Source: Pseudopedobacter saltans DSM 12145 (GTDB lineage: Bacteria; Bacteroidota; Bacteroidia; Sphingobacteriales; Sphingobacteriaceae). From it: a DNA stretch of 64,000 nucleotides. Every line of letters begins with the position of its first letter. Position 1 is the first letter of the stretch. The position numbers and the translations under genes are program-made. The DNA is taken from the NCBI RefSeq assembly GCF_000190735.1, contig NC_015177.1, positions 1,860,001 to 1,924,000 of the forward strand, given 5' to 3'. This document shows positions 10,281 through 18,573 of the stretch, piece after piece. The notes beneath the pieces were generated by a model. The model had not been told where the DNA came from. It ran no database searches and saw nothing but the letters and a program-made list of their open reading frames with translations.

Positions 10281-12695
10281 ATGGCAACGAATAATAAAGA
10301 AACTATTTATCTTCCCTTAGAAGATGTAGAAAGCGAACATTGTGCGTTAATCGTTGAAAAAGGATTGGCACAGGTCAAAGGCATCGAAACCCACAAAGTA
10401 GAGCTAAACAACCGCAGGGCAGCTATCACGGTAGATAACAGCGCAGCGATAGGCGCAGCGGTAAAAGCAATCAAAGATTTAGGTTACGGCGTTTCTACTG
10501 TAAAACATACATTCCCTGTATTGGGAATGACCTGCGCATCCTGTGCAGGCAGTGTAGAAAGTATTGTAAAGCATCAGGAGGGCGTTATAGAAGCATCCGT
10601 AAACTTTGCTACGGGAAATCTTACCGTGGAATACCTACTCAATATGACCGATGCCACCAAACTGCAAAAGGCGATACAGTCCATAGGTTACGATTTACTG
10701 GTAGAAGAAGAAAATAAGCAGCAGGAAACATTAGAAGCTATCCACGCTGAAAAGTTCCAAAAGCTAAAGACTAAAACCGTATGGGCTATTGCGCTGTCAT
10801 TGCCTGTTGTATTGATAGCAATGTTCTTTATGGATATGCCCTATGCAACCCCTATAATGTGGCTGTTCTCTACTCCTGTTGTATTGTGGTTAGGCAGGGA
10901 TTTTTTCATCAATGCCTGGAAGCAGACAAAACATCGTTCAGCCAATATGGATACACTGGTAGCATTGAGTACAGGTATCGCTTATCTGTTCAGCGTATTC
11001 AATATGTTGTTTGCAGATTTTTGGCATCAGAGAGGACTACACGCCCACGTATATTTTGAAGCAGCAGCCGTAATTGTCGCATTTATCCTGTTAGGGAAAC
11101 TATTGGAAGAAAAAGCCAAAGGCAATACCTCTTCAGCCATTAAAAAACTGATGGGCTTACAACCCAAGACCGTTATTGTTATACAAGCGAATGGAACCGA
11201 AAAACAAACCGCTATTGAAGAGGTAAACGCAGGCGATGTTATTCTTGTAAAGCCGGGCGAAAAGATTGCGGTGGACGGTATGGTTACTTCGGGCAGTTCC
11301 TACGTTGATGAAAGTATGTTGAGTGGCGAGCCTGTACCTGTACAGAAAAAAGAAAACGAAAAAGTATTTGCGGGAACGATTAACCAAAAAGGAAGTTTCC
11401 AATTCAAAGCGGTTAAAGTCGGAAGGGAAACAATGCTTGCCCATATCATCAAAATGGTTCAGGATGCGCAAGGCAGTAAAGCACCAGTACAAAAGTTGGT
11501 AGATAAGATTGCAGGAATTTTTGTTCCCGTTGTGATAGGGATTGCTATTCTCACATTTATCCTATGGTTTATTTTAGGCGGCAACAATGGCATAGTTCAG
11601 GGATTGTTAGCGGCTGTTACGGTATTGGTTATTGCCTGCCCTTGTGCTTTGGGATTGGCTACGCCTACCGCTATAATGGTTGGCGTTGGCAAAGGTGCTG
11701 AAAACGGTATTCTGATAAAGGATGCCGAAAGTTTGGAATTAGCCAAAAAAGTTGATGCCATTATTTTAGATAAAACAGGAACGATAACAGAGGGTAGACC
11801 AGAGGTAACAGGTATCGAATGGCTAAACAATGATGATGCAACGAAAGATATTTTATTAAGCATCGAAAAGCAATCCGAACACCCATTGGCAGAAGCGGTA
11901 GTGAAACATTTAGACGGTGTACAAACCACTACTTTATCACTGTTCGATAGTATTACAGGAAAAGGTGCAAAAGCCAATCACAACAACGAAACCTATTTTG
12001 TAGGCAATAAAAAGCTATTGGCAGAAAACAACATTACCATTGCGGAGCAACTGCAAAAGCAAGCGGATGAATGGGGAAAACAATCCAAAACAGTTATTTG
12101 GTTTGCCGACAGCAAACAGGCGCTTTCCGTTATCGTCATTTCTGATAAAATCAAAGAAACATCGGTCGAAGCCATCCGGCAAATGCAGGATATGGGCATA
12201 GAATTGTATATGCTTACGGGCGATAATGAAGCCACTGCAAAAGCCATTGCAAAGCAAACTGGCATCGGGCATTACAAGGCAGAGGTATTGCCACAGCACA
12301 AAGCCGATTTTGTAAAGGAACTTCAAAGCAAAGGCAAAGTAGTGGCAATGGTTGGCGACGGTATTAATGACAGCACAGCTTTGGCAACAGCCGATGTAAG
12401 TATTGCAATGGGTAAAGGTTCCGACATTGCAATGGATGTTGCCAAGATGACCATTATTTCATCAGACCTTACCAAAATACCACAGGCAATAAAACTTTCA
12501 AAACAGACCGTAGCCACTATTAAGCAAAATCTGTTTTGGGCATTCATCTATAATTTAATCGGCATTCCTATTGCGGCAGGTATCTTATTCCCAATAAATG
12601 GCTTCCTGCTGAACCCGATGATTGCAGGTGCAGCAATGGCATTGAGCAGCGTGAGCGTGGTAACTAACAGCCTGCGGTTGAAGTGGAAAAAGTAA
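10281..12695 (+). CDS. copA: Copper-exporting P1B-type ATPase
   Basis: 804 residues, pumps Cu(I) from the cytoplasm across the inner membrane. A degenerate first HMA domain keeps only one Cys (SEHCALIVE); the second has GMTCASC (C85, C88). About eight membrane helices follow. Key residues: CPC at 453-455, phosphorylated D497 in DKTGT, HP motif at H534 (SEHPLAEA), and GDGIND near 692-697. YN in TM7 (IYNLIGIP) and M...S in TM8 (AGAAMALSS) are the Cu(I)-type P1B-1 ligands. Length is normal for CopA. Located directly after the AraC-HMA regulator and before an HMA chaperone, it is the core of the cargo. Silver is a possible second substrate. Confidence 0.95.
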   Translation: MATNNKETIYLPLEDVESEHCALIVEKGLAQVKGIETHKVELNNRRAAITVDNSAAIGAAVKAIKDLGYGVSTVKHTFPVLGMTCASCAGSVESIVKHQEGVIEASVNFATGNLTVEYLLNMTDATKLQKAIQSIGYDLLVEEENKQQETLEAIHAEKFQKLKTKTVWAIALSLPVVLIAMFFMDMPYATPIMWLFSTPVVLWLGRDFFINAWKQTKHRSANMDTLVALSTGIAYLFSVFNMLFADFWHQRGLHAHVYFEAAAVIVAFILLGKLLEEKAKGNTSSAIKKLMGLQPKTVIVIQANGTEKQTAIEEVNAGDVILVKPGEKIAVDGMVTSGSSYVDESMLSGEPVPVQKKENEKVFAGTINQKGSFQFKAVKVGRETMLAHIIKMVQDAQGSKAPVQKLVDKIAGIFVPVVIGIAILTFILWFILGGNNGIVQGLLAAVTVLVIACPCALGLATPTAIMVGVGKGAENGILIKDAESLELAKKVDAIILDKTGTITEGRPEVTGIEWLNNDDATKDILLSIEKQSEHPLAEAVVKHLDGVQTTTLSLFDSITGKGAKANHNNETYFVGNKKLLAENNITIAEQLQKQADEWGKQSKTVIWFADSKQALSVIVISDKIKETSVEAIRQMQDMGIELYMLTGDNEATAKAIAKQTGIGHYKAEVLPQHKADFVKELQSKGKVVAMVGDGINDSTALATADVSIAMGKGSDIAMDVAKMTIISSDLTKIPQAIKLSKQTVATIKQNLFWAFIYNLIGIPIAAGILFPINGFLLNPMIAGAAMALSSVSVVTNSLRLKWKK

Positions 12696-12764
12696 AACAT
12701 TAAATATCACAAATCAAATAAGAAATTCCACAACAATACAGAACGGTATAGTGCTGAAATTTGT

Positions 12765-12775
12765 GGTATCAAACA
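12765..12775 (+). promoter_or_regulatory. Repeated motif GGTATCAAACA, copy 1
   Basis: The 11-mer lies 20 nt before the HMA chaperone ATG and occurs again at 13115-13125 before the Cys-rich gene. Both copies are preceded by ATTTG or ATTTGT. This is a candidate operator, perhaps for the AraC-HMA regulator; function is inferred only from repetition and position. Confidence 0.35.
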
Positions 12776-12794
12776 ACAATCAAAATTTAAGACA

Positions 12795-13016
12795 ATGGAA
12801 AATAAAGAATTTCAATTTAAGACGAACATCAATTGTGGCGGTTGTATAGCATCTGTAAAGCCGCATTTGGACAATGCAGAGGGCATCTGCCATTGGGAAG
12901 TTGACACCGCCAATAAAGACAAGGTACTTACAATAAAATCAGAGGGTATTACCGAAGACCAGGTAATTGAAACAGTACAAAAAGCAGGCTTTAAAATCGA
13001 ACCTTTAAACGCTTAA
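12795..13016 (+). CDS. HMA-domain copper chaperone (CopZ-like)
   Basis: 73 residues forming a single HMA domain. The metal-binding motif is NCGGC near residues 13-17, in the first loop. The remaining strand/helix pattern (ICHWEVDTANKDKVLTIKS, then VIETVQKAGFKIE) fits the ferredoxin-like fold. There is no signal peptide, so it acts in the cytoplasm, likely passing Cu(I) to CopA 100 nt upstream or to the HMA-containing regulator. A strong hairpin terminator follows directly (13029-13072), so regulator-copA-chaperone may form one unit. NCGGC lacks the preceding Met of GMTCxxC, so binding preference could differ from classical CopZ. Confidence 0.85.
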   Translation: MENKEFQFKTNINCGGCIASVKPHLDNAEGICHWEVDTANKDKVLTIKSEGITEDQVIETVQKAGFKIEPLNA

Positions 13017-13028
13017 TATATTGAATTT

Positions 13029-13072
13029 ATAATGCCCTTTTTAGCAACCTGACCTGATAAAAAGGGCATTAT
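13029..13072 (+). terminator. Hairpin terminator after copper chaperone
   Basis: Perfect 15-bp stem (ATAATGCCCTTTTTA, 13029-13043, against 13058-13072) with a 14-nt loop. It begins 13 nt after the chaperone stop codon. T-rich arms on both strands allow action in either direction. Confidence 0.8.
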
Positions 13073-13114
13073 ATCTTTAAAAATGGAAAAAAAATGCGGC
13101 TTTATTAAACATTT

Positions 13115-13125
13115 GGTATCAAACA
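13115..13125 (+). promoter_or_regulatory. Repeated motif GGTATCAAACA, copy 2
   Basis: Second copy of the 11-mer found at 12765-12775. Here it lies inside a small dyad (TTTGGT, 7-nt loop, ACCAAA), about 45 nt before the -7 element at 13170. It is a candidate operator. Confidence 0.35.
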
Positions 13126-13169
13126 CCAAAAAAAGAGGGAAAGCCATCAAAAAAAGATAATCTTATTTG

Positions 13170-13177
13170 TAACTTTG
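13170..13177 (+). promoter_or_regulatory. Putative -7 promoter element (TAacTTTG)
   Basis: Exact TAnnTTTG match directly before the Cys-rich gene. Transcription would begin at about 13183-13186, at or after the GTG at 13180, so the mRNA may be nearly leaderless or the real start may lie slightly downstream. Confidence 0.4.
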
Positions 13178-13179
13178 TA

Positions 13180-13572
13180 GTGTTGAAAAATTTGGGTAAA
13201 CATATCAGCTTTGTTCTCTTACTGTGTTTGGGATTTTTCCTTATGCCGAGCATAAGCTATGCCTGCGCCAAAAAAACAACTAAGACGGAACAAAAATCCT
13301 GCTCAAAAGAAAAATCTGAAAAATCGCAGCACAAAAACAGTTGCAAGGACAAGTCCTGTAAAAAATGTAAGGATGGTCACGACTGCGGAGGCAATTGCAA
13401 ACACAGTTCTTGCAGATGCGGTGCTTCAACAACTTCTTTAAGTGTACCTGTTGTAATCGAATTGAAAGCAAAAAATCTGTTTGCAGAAGCAAAAAAGCAA
13501 AAATTCGGTTTCAAACAAGCCTATTATTCTTCAGGCTTTTTCTCCATTTGGCTACCGCCTAAAATAAGCTAA
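13180..13572 (+). CDS. Secreted Cys/Lys/His-rich protein, metallothionein-like segment
   Basis: About 130 residues, family not recognised. A hydrophobic signal sequence (ISFVLLLCLGFFLMPSISYA) is followed by a mature region of about 55 residues with nine Cys, several His and many Lys (motifs such as CKDKSCKKCKDGHDC and CRCG). A C-terminal ~55-residue region ends in SSGFFSIWLPP. The Cys spacing is that of a flexible metal-binding cluster, so periplasmic Cu(I) buffering is a reasonable inference in this operon setting, but no catalytic motif is seen. The GTG at 13180 is the longest start; TTG at 13183 would serve equally, and a -7 promoter element ends just before it. The flanking genes on both sides encode copper-handling proteins. 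Confidence 0.7.
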   Translation: MLKNLGKHISFVLLLCLGFFLMPSISYACAKKTTKTEQKSCSKEKSEKSQHKNSCKDKSCKKCKDGHDCGGNCKHSSCRCGASTTSLSVPVVIELKAKNLFAEAKKQKFGFKQAYYSSGFFSIWLPPKIS

Positions 13573-13666
13573 ATCTGTTGCTTGACAGCCACAGGTATGT
13601 CTTGTCGAAAACCCAATCCAGTTTTCGCACCCCTTTTGTATATCTTATTAAATTAAAATTTTCAAA

Positions 13667-14551
13667 ATGAAATCATTATCAAAAATAGTAATGGTAATCG
13701 GCGTATTACTATCATCAATAAACAGTTTCGCACAAATCAAAAATGCGAAAACAGAAACCGTAAAAATTTACGGCAATTGCGGTATGTGTAAAGCCACTAT
13801 CGAAAAAGCAGGCAATGTGAACAAGGTAGCCAGTGTGGAATGGAATAAAGACACTAAAATGGCTACGCTCACTTATGACAGCGATAAGACCAATCAGGAT
13901 GAAATATTGAAACGTATCGCTTTGGCAGGTTACGACAGCGAAAAGTTTTTAGCACCGGATGATGTGTATGCAAAGCTGCCGGGATGTTGCCAGTACGACA
14001 GAGAATTAAAGCCAGTCGCAAAATCTAATGATGCGGGTATGGATATGAAAAGCGGACACACCAACCATAACCACAACGAAATGGCAACAACAAAAACTGC
14101 CGATGACCAAAATGCACCACAACTGAAAGTCGTATTCGACAACTATTTTTCAGTTAAAGATGCTTTGGTAAAAACTGATGCAGGTACATCATCCGCAAAA
14201 GCTGCCGAATTGGTAAAAGCTATCAAAGCCGTAGAAATGGCAAAACTTTCTACCGGGGAGCATACCGTTTGGATGAAAGTAATGAAAGACCTGACAGCAA
14301 ATGCAGAAAAGATTGCTGCTTCTAAAGATGTTGCCCAACAAAGGCAAACATTCGCTTTACTTTCTAAGAATATGTACGAACTGGCTAAGGTATCAAAACA
14401 GGAAACACCTGTTTACTATCAGCATTGCCCAATGTACAATAACGGGAAAGGCGCAAATTGGTTAAGCAAAGAAGAAGCGGTTAAAAATCCTTATTACGGT
14501 TCTCAAATGCTAACCTGTGGTAGCGTACAGGAAACAATTAATAATAAATAA
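13667..14551 (+). CDS. Periplasmic HMA-DUF3347 copper-binding protein
   Basis: 294 residues. A signal peptide ends near residue 22 (INSFAQ). An HMA domain follows with YGNCGMCKATIEKAG (CxxC). Then come a CCQYDRE segment and a Met/His-rich linker (GMDMKSGHTNHNHNEM), a typical periplasmic copper-binding stretch. The C-terminal ~150 residues are DUF3347, with the conserved YYQHCPMYNNGKGANWLS and NPYYGSQMLTCGSV motifs that resemble the copper-binding end of CusB-type adaptors. It probably captures or hands over periplasmic copper. The next gene starts 11 nt after it, and a second DUF3347 protein follows at 15124. Domain assignment is strong; the partner is unknown. Confidence 0.82.
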   Translation: MKSLSKIVMVIGVLLSSINSFAQIKNAKTETVKIYGNCGMCKATIEKAGNVNKVASVEWNKDTKMATLTYDSDKTNQDEILKRIALAGYDSEKFLAPDDVYAKLPGCCQYDRELKPVAKSNDAGMDMKSGHTNHNHNEMATTKTADDQNAPQLKVVFDNYFSVKDALVKTDAGTSSAKAAELVKAIKAVEMAKLSTGEHTVWMKVMKDLTANAEKIAASKDVAQQRQTFALLSKNMYELAKVSKQETPVYYQHCPMYNNGKGANWLSKEEAVKNPYYGSQMLTCGSVQETINNK

Positions 14552-14562
14552 ATTCTTCTGTT

Positions 14563-15084
14563 ATGGAAAATATAGAAAACAAGCACGATATGCACCACCA
14601 CACGGCAAATGAGGCGCATAATGCCAAACATTCTTTAGCAATGTACAAACGGTTCGCTGTAATGGCTGTGGCGATGTTCGCAGCGATGTATTTCCTTATG
14701 TATGCTATGATTGACAGATTGGATAATCTTATCCCGAACATCAATAATTTGTATATGACCCTGCTGATGGTTTCGGCAATGTTGGTCATTGAATTATGGA
14801 TAATGAAAGGAATGTATCAAAACAAAAAAATCAACTGGGCAATCATTGCATTTTCCCTCGCAATTGGCATCTTCTCTTGGTTTGGCATCAGGGAGCAAAT
14901 AAATGTGGGCGACAAACAATTTGTAAAAGGAATGATACCGCACCACGCAGCAGCAGTGCTGATGTCGGAAAAAGCAAAATTAACCGACCCCGAACTGATA
15001 GAGTTGCAAAAAAACATACTTGAAACACAGGCAAAGGAAATCGAATTTATGAAGCGAAAGCTGAAAGAATTTGAAAACAAGTAA
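14563..15084 (+). CDS. DUF305 membrane protein (CopM-like)
   Basis: 173 residues. A His-rich N-terminus (KHDMHHHTANEAHNAKH) precedes three predicted membrane segments (about 25-45, 55-75 and 85-102). The periplasmic C-terminal DUF305 domain has the family motif FVKGMIPHHAAAVLMSEKA. DUF305 proteins such as cyanobacterial CopM bind copper with paired His and Met residues. It sits between two DUF3347 genes in the cargo operon. Binding residues are visible; a role in copper tolerance is inferred from family and context. Confidence 0.82.
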   Translation: MENIENKHDMHHHTANEAHNAKHSLAMYKRFAVMAVAMFAAMYFLMYAMIDRLDNLIPNINNLYMTLLMVSAMLVIELWIMKGMYQNKKINWAIIAFSLAIGIFSWFGIREQINVGDKQFVKGMIPHHAAAVLMSEKAKLTDPELIELQKNILETQAKEIEFMKRKLKEFENK

Positions 15085-15123
15085 ACCACAAAAATTTCTT
15101 TAACAACATTAAATAGCATTAAA

Positions 15124-15786
15124 ATGAAAAATATATTTTTCTCCATCATCGCACTGGCTACGGTTGTAGCAATAACCGTTTCCTGCAATCAGTCTTCCAG
15201 TAAAAACAGCGACAAAACAGCCAATGATAGTACAGTGGTGTCTGACGCTCAAAATGTGCCATCATCAACACAAAATGATACGGCAACTTCTACTGCTCCA
15301 GTTGATACATTAGCTAAAGCTGCAGAAAAATCAGATGTAAAAAAGCAGGCGCAAAACTTCTCTATTGCACCCATAATTACCGATTATCTGTCATTAAAAA
15401 ACGCCCTTGCTTCAGACAATGACAAAGCTGCTGCCAATGCAGGCAAACAGTTGTTCATTACCTTGAAAAATGTAGATATGAAAACCATACCTGCAAACAA
15501 ACATAAGGAGTATATGGATATTGCAGAAAATGCAAAAGAAAACGCAGAGCATATTGGCGACAATGCCGGAAAGATAGACCACCAAAGAGAGCATTTAGCA
15601 TCATTAAGCAAAGATGTTTCCGACCTTATAGCATTGTTCGGAACTACCCAAAAATTGTATCAAGATTATTGCCCGATGTACAATGATGGCAAAGGTGCTA
15701 TTTGGATTAGTGAAGCAAAGACAATCAAAAATCCTTACTATGGTAGTAAGATGCTTACCTGCGGTTCTGTAAAAAAAGAATTTTAG
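15124..15786 (+). CDS. DUF3347 lipoprotein
   Basis: 220 residues. The N-terminal lipobox (VAITVSC, Cys about residue 21) predicts a lipoprotein. A Ser/Thr/Asp-rich spacer of about 50 residues leads to a DUF3347 domain with LYQDYCPMYNDGKGAIWISE and NPYYGSKMLTCGSVKK, closely matching the end of the HMA-DUF3347 protein encoded at 13667, so the two domains are likely duplicates within the operon. Unlike that gene it has no HMA domain. It ends one nt before the next start. Likely role: periplasmic copper binding at the membrane surface. Confidence 0.82.
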   Translation: MKNIFFSIIALATVVAITVSCNQSSSKNSDKTANDSTVVSDAQNVPSSTQNDTATSTAPVDTLAKAAEKSDVKKQAQNFSIAPIITDYLSLKNALASDNDKAAANAGKQLFITLKNVDMKTIPANKHKEYMDIAENAKENAEHIGDNAGKIDHQREHLASLSKDVSDLIALFGTTQKLYQDYCPMYNDGKGAIWISEAKTIKNPYYGSKMLTCGSVKKEF

Positions 15787-15787
15787 A

Positions 15788-16237
15788 ATGAAGAAAGTAT
15801 TAAAGATAATTTTAGCAACAGTGCTGTTTATTTTTATTGCAATCCAATTTTATCAGCCTGCCCTTAATGTAGATAAAGGGCAGGTTTACACAACCGATTT
15901 TACACAAGTCTATAAAATGCCTATTGAAATAAAAGCGATGTTTCAAACGTCTTGCTACGATTGTCATAGCAACAATACCAATTATGTTTGGTACGACTAT
16001 GTACAGCCTGCAAGAACATTGGTAGGAACCCATATCAAAAATGCAAAAGAAGATTTGAATTTCAATGAATGGGGTACATACTCAAATAGAAAGCAGGAAA
16101 GATTACTAAACTCAATTAAAGAACAAATAGAAACGAAGCAAATGCCTCTGTCCTCATATACACTGATGCACAAAAATGCAAAATTGAATAATGAGCAAAT
16201 CAAAACATTAATCAATTGGCTAAAAGAACAGGAATGA
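15788..16237 (+). CDS. Haem-binding domain protein (c-type, CxxCH)
   Basis: 149 residues. An N-terminal hydrophobic anchor (KIILATVLFIFIAIQFY) places it in the envelope. A single c-type haem motif CYDCH lies in FQTSCYDCHSNNTNYVWYD, followed by a Haem_bd-type fold with KQMPLSSYTLMHKNAKLN. It starts one nt after the preceding stop and 21 nt before the multicopper oxidase, so it is in the same operon. An electron-transfer or redox-sensing partner role for the oxidase is inference. The conserved His/Met axial ligand cannot be fixed by eye. Confidence 0.8.
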   Translation: MKKVLKIILATVLFIFIAIQFYQPALNVDKGQVYTTDFTQVYKMPIEIKAMFQTSCYDCHSNNTNYVWYDYVQPARTLVGTHIKNAKEDLNFNEWGTYSNRKQERLLNSIKEQIETKQMPLSSYTLMHKNAKLNNEQIKTLINWLKEQE

Positions 16238-16258
16238 GTTTCAAAAAAAAATATCAAA

Positions 16259-18529
16259 ATGAATATACCCATAAATAGTAAAATAAGGTTGCTGCAAGCA
16301 GTATTTATACTGTTATGTTCGCAATCCCTATTTGCACAGAAAGTAGTGCATTACGACTTGTATGTAAAAGATACGCTTGTCAACTATGCAGGAAAAACAA
16401 AAAGAGCCATTGCCGTAAATGGGCAAATACCTATGCCCACGCTCACATTTACAGAGGGCGACACTGCCGAGATTGTAGTGCATAACCAGTTAAAAGAAAG
16501 TACATCACTGCATTGGCACGGCGTATTTTTGCCCAACAAAGAGGACGGTGTGCCCTGGCTTACACAAAAGCCTATTGAAGCCGGAGCAACATACACCTAT
16601 CGTTTTCCAATTATCCAACACGGAACGCACTGGTATCATTCCCATTCAGGTTTGCAGGAACAGATTGGAATGTATGGCAGTTTTGTAATGAAAAAGCGGG
16701 ATGACGACAAAACCTTTAGAAAGGGCATTGATGATTTGCCTACCGTACCCATTATTTTAAGCGAATGGACAAATTATAACCCCAACAACATTAACCGAAT
16801 GTTGCACAACGCCAATGATTGGGCAGCTATCAAAAAAGGTGCAACACAATCTTATGCAGAAGCTATTAGAGAAGGGCATTTCAAAACCAAATTAACCAAC
16901 GAATGGAAACGTATGTTGGCAATGGACGTAAGCGATGTGTATTATGACAAAATATTAATTAACGGAAATCATACTACCGATTTAAAAACCGTTGACGGCA
17001 AAATACTAAAAGCAGGTGATAAAGTAAGGTTAAGAGTTTCAAATGGTGGCGCATCCTCTTACTTTTGGTTACGGTATGCCGGAGGTAAAATTACCGTAGT
17101 AGCCAATGATGGTAACGATGTAGAACCTGTTGAAGTAGATAGGTTAATTATAGGAGTTTCTGAAACATACGATGTCGTTGTAACAATCCCCGAAGAAGGT
17201 GTTTCTTATGAATTTTTAGCCACTACTGAAGACCGAACACAATCAGCCAGTTATTTTTTAGGTAATGGTATCAAACAATTAATTTCCCCACTGCCCAAAT
17301 TAAAATATTTTGAAGGGATGAAGATGATGAACGATATGATGAAGATGAATGGTGATTTGGACGATATGGGAATGAAAATGAGCCTGAACCAAATGGATAT
17401 GAACGTGGTAATGTATCCCGAAATTACAGGAGAAGCCAATCAAAAGCAAGACCATAGCCAACACAATATGAATATGGATAACGACCCCAATCGTTACAAT
17501 GCAAATGCTTTAGGAGAAATTAAAACCCTAAACTATGCAATGTTGCAATCGCCCTACAATACTTCACTTCCCAAAGATGCACCCGTAAAAGAACTAAAAT
17601 TTACACTTACCGGAAATATGAACCGCTATGTGTGGAGTATGGATAACAAAATTCTTTCAGAAGTTGATAAAATTCCTGTAAAGAAAGGAGAAATTTTACG
17701 CATCACCATTTACAATAACTCAATGATGCGACACCCAATGCACCTGCACGGTTTCGACTTTAGAGTAATTAATAGAAAAGGCGAAAAATCACCACTGAAA
17801 AATGTGTTAGATATAATGCCAATGGAAACAGATACCATTGAATTTTTGGCAAACGAAGAAGGAGATTGGTTTTTCCATTGCCATATCCTATATCATATGA
17901 TGTCGGGGATGAACAGGGTTTTTGCTGTGGATGACTATAAAAATCCAAACTTACCCAACAAGAAACAAGCATACAATAAATTACAGAGAGAGAGCAATAT
18001 GCCACATTTTATGGCACAGAACGATTTTGCAACCAATGGTAATGATGGCGAGGCAATGTTTCAAAATGCAAGATGGAGTTTAGGCACAGAATGGCGTTTA
18101 GGTTACAATGATATGCACGGTTACGAAGTAGAAACACATTTAGGAAGATACATCGGAAAAATGCAGTGGTTTATGCCATTTATAGGCTTTGACTGGCGTT
18201 ACCGTAAAATGGGAATAGATGAACACGAAACCAATTTATTCGGGCAGAAAAACGAAAAAGATACACGTAGAGCCTTTAGTTTAGGTTTTATGTACACCTT
18301 GCCAATGTTAGTCAATTTTCAGGCAGAAGTATATCACGATGGTATCGTTCGCCTGTCTTTAATGCGAGAAGATATACCAATTTCAAAAAGATTAAGAGCT
18401 GGTTTTATGGTCAATACCGATATGGAATATATGGCAGACTTGAAGTATATCATCAATAAGAATATAGGTATTCGTACACACTATGATAGTGATATGGGCT
18501 TGGGTATAGGGCTGTCACTAAATTATTAA
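16259..18529 (+). CDS. Multicopper oxidase with C-terminal beta-barrel-like region
   Basis: 756 residues. A signal peptide ends near residue 26 (SLFAQ). Cupredoxin domains carry all four copper motifs: LHWHGVFLP, HWYHSHSG, HPMHLHGFDF and WFFHCHILYHMMSGM, so type 1 and trinuclear sites are complete. A Met-rich stretch around residues 350-385 (MKMMNDMMKMNG and similar) and a His/Met run (DHSQHNMNMD) fit Cu(I) oxidation, as in CueO/PcoA. The last ~170 residues alternate aromatic strands (WRLGYNDMHG, FIGFDWRYRKMG, GLGIGLSLNY) like outer-membrane barrel or CopB-type sequence, far beyond a normal oxidase. It is the last gene of the cargo operon, with a terminator 16 nt on. Confidence 0.88.
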   Translation: MNIPINSKIRLLQAVFILLCSQSLFAQKVVHYDLYVKDTLVNYAGKTKRAIAVNGQIPMPTLTFTEGDTAEIVVHNQLKESTSLHWHGVFLPNKEDGVPWLTQKPIEAGATYTYRFPIIQHGTHWYHSHSGLQEQIGMYGSFVMKKRDDDKTFRKGIDDLPTVPIILSEWTNYNPNNINRMLHNANDWAAIKKGATQSYAEAIREGHFKTKLTNEWKRMLAMDVSDVYYDKILINGNHTTDLKTVDGKILKAGDKVRLRVSNGGASSYFWLRYAGGKITVVANDGNDVEPVEVDRLIIGVSETYDVVVTIPEEGVSYEFLATTEDRTQSASYFLGNGIKQLISPLPKLKYFEGMKMMNDMMKMNGDLDDMGMKMSLNQMDMNVVMYPEITGEANQKQDHSQHNMNMDNDPNRYNANALGEIKTLNYAMLQSPYNTSLPKDAPVKELKFTLTGNMNRYVWSMDNKILSEVDKIPVKKGEILRITIYNNSMMRHPMHLHGFDFRVINRKGEKSPLKNVLDIMPMETDTIEFLANEEGDWFFHCHILYHMMSGMNRVFAVDDYKNPNLPNKKQAYNKLQRESNMPHFMAQNDFATNGNDGEAMFQNARWSLGTEWRLGYNDMHGYEVETHLGRYIGKMQWFMPFIGFDWRYRKMGIDEHETNLFGQKNEKDTRRAFSLGFMYTLPMLVNFQAEVYHDGIVRLSLMREDIPISKRLRAGFMVNTDMEYMADLKYIINKNIGIRTHYDSDMGLGIGLSLNY

Positions 18530-18544
18530 GGATTATGCACCATT

Positions 18545-18573
18545 CCCCTCCGAAATATCGGAGGGGATTTTTT
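18545..18573 (+). terminator. Terminator of copper operon
   Basis: Stem CCCCTCCG (18545-18552) pairs with CGGAGGGG (18559-18566) around a 6-nt loop, then ATTTTTTT. It is an intrinsic terminator for the plus-strand cargo; no T-run is present in the minus direction. Confidence 0.85.
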
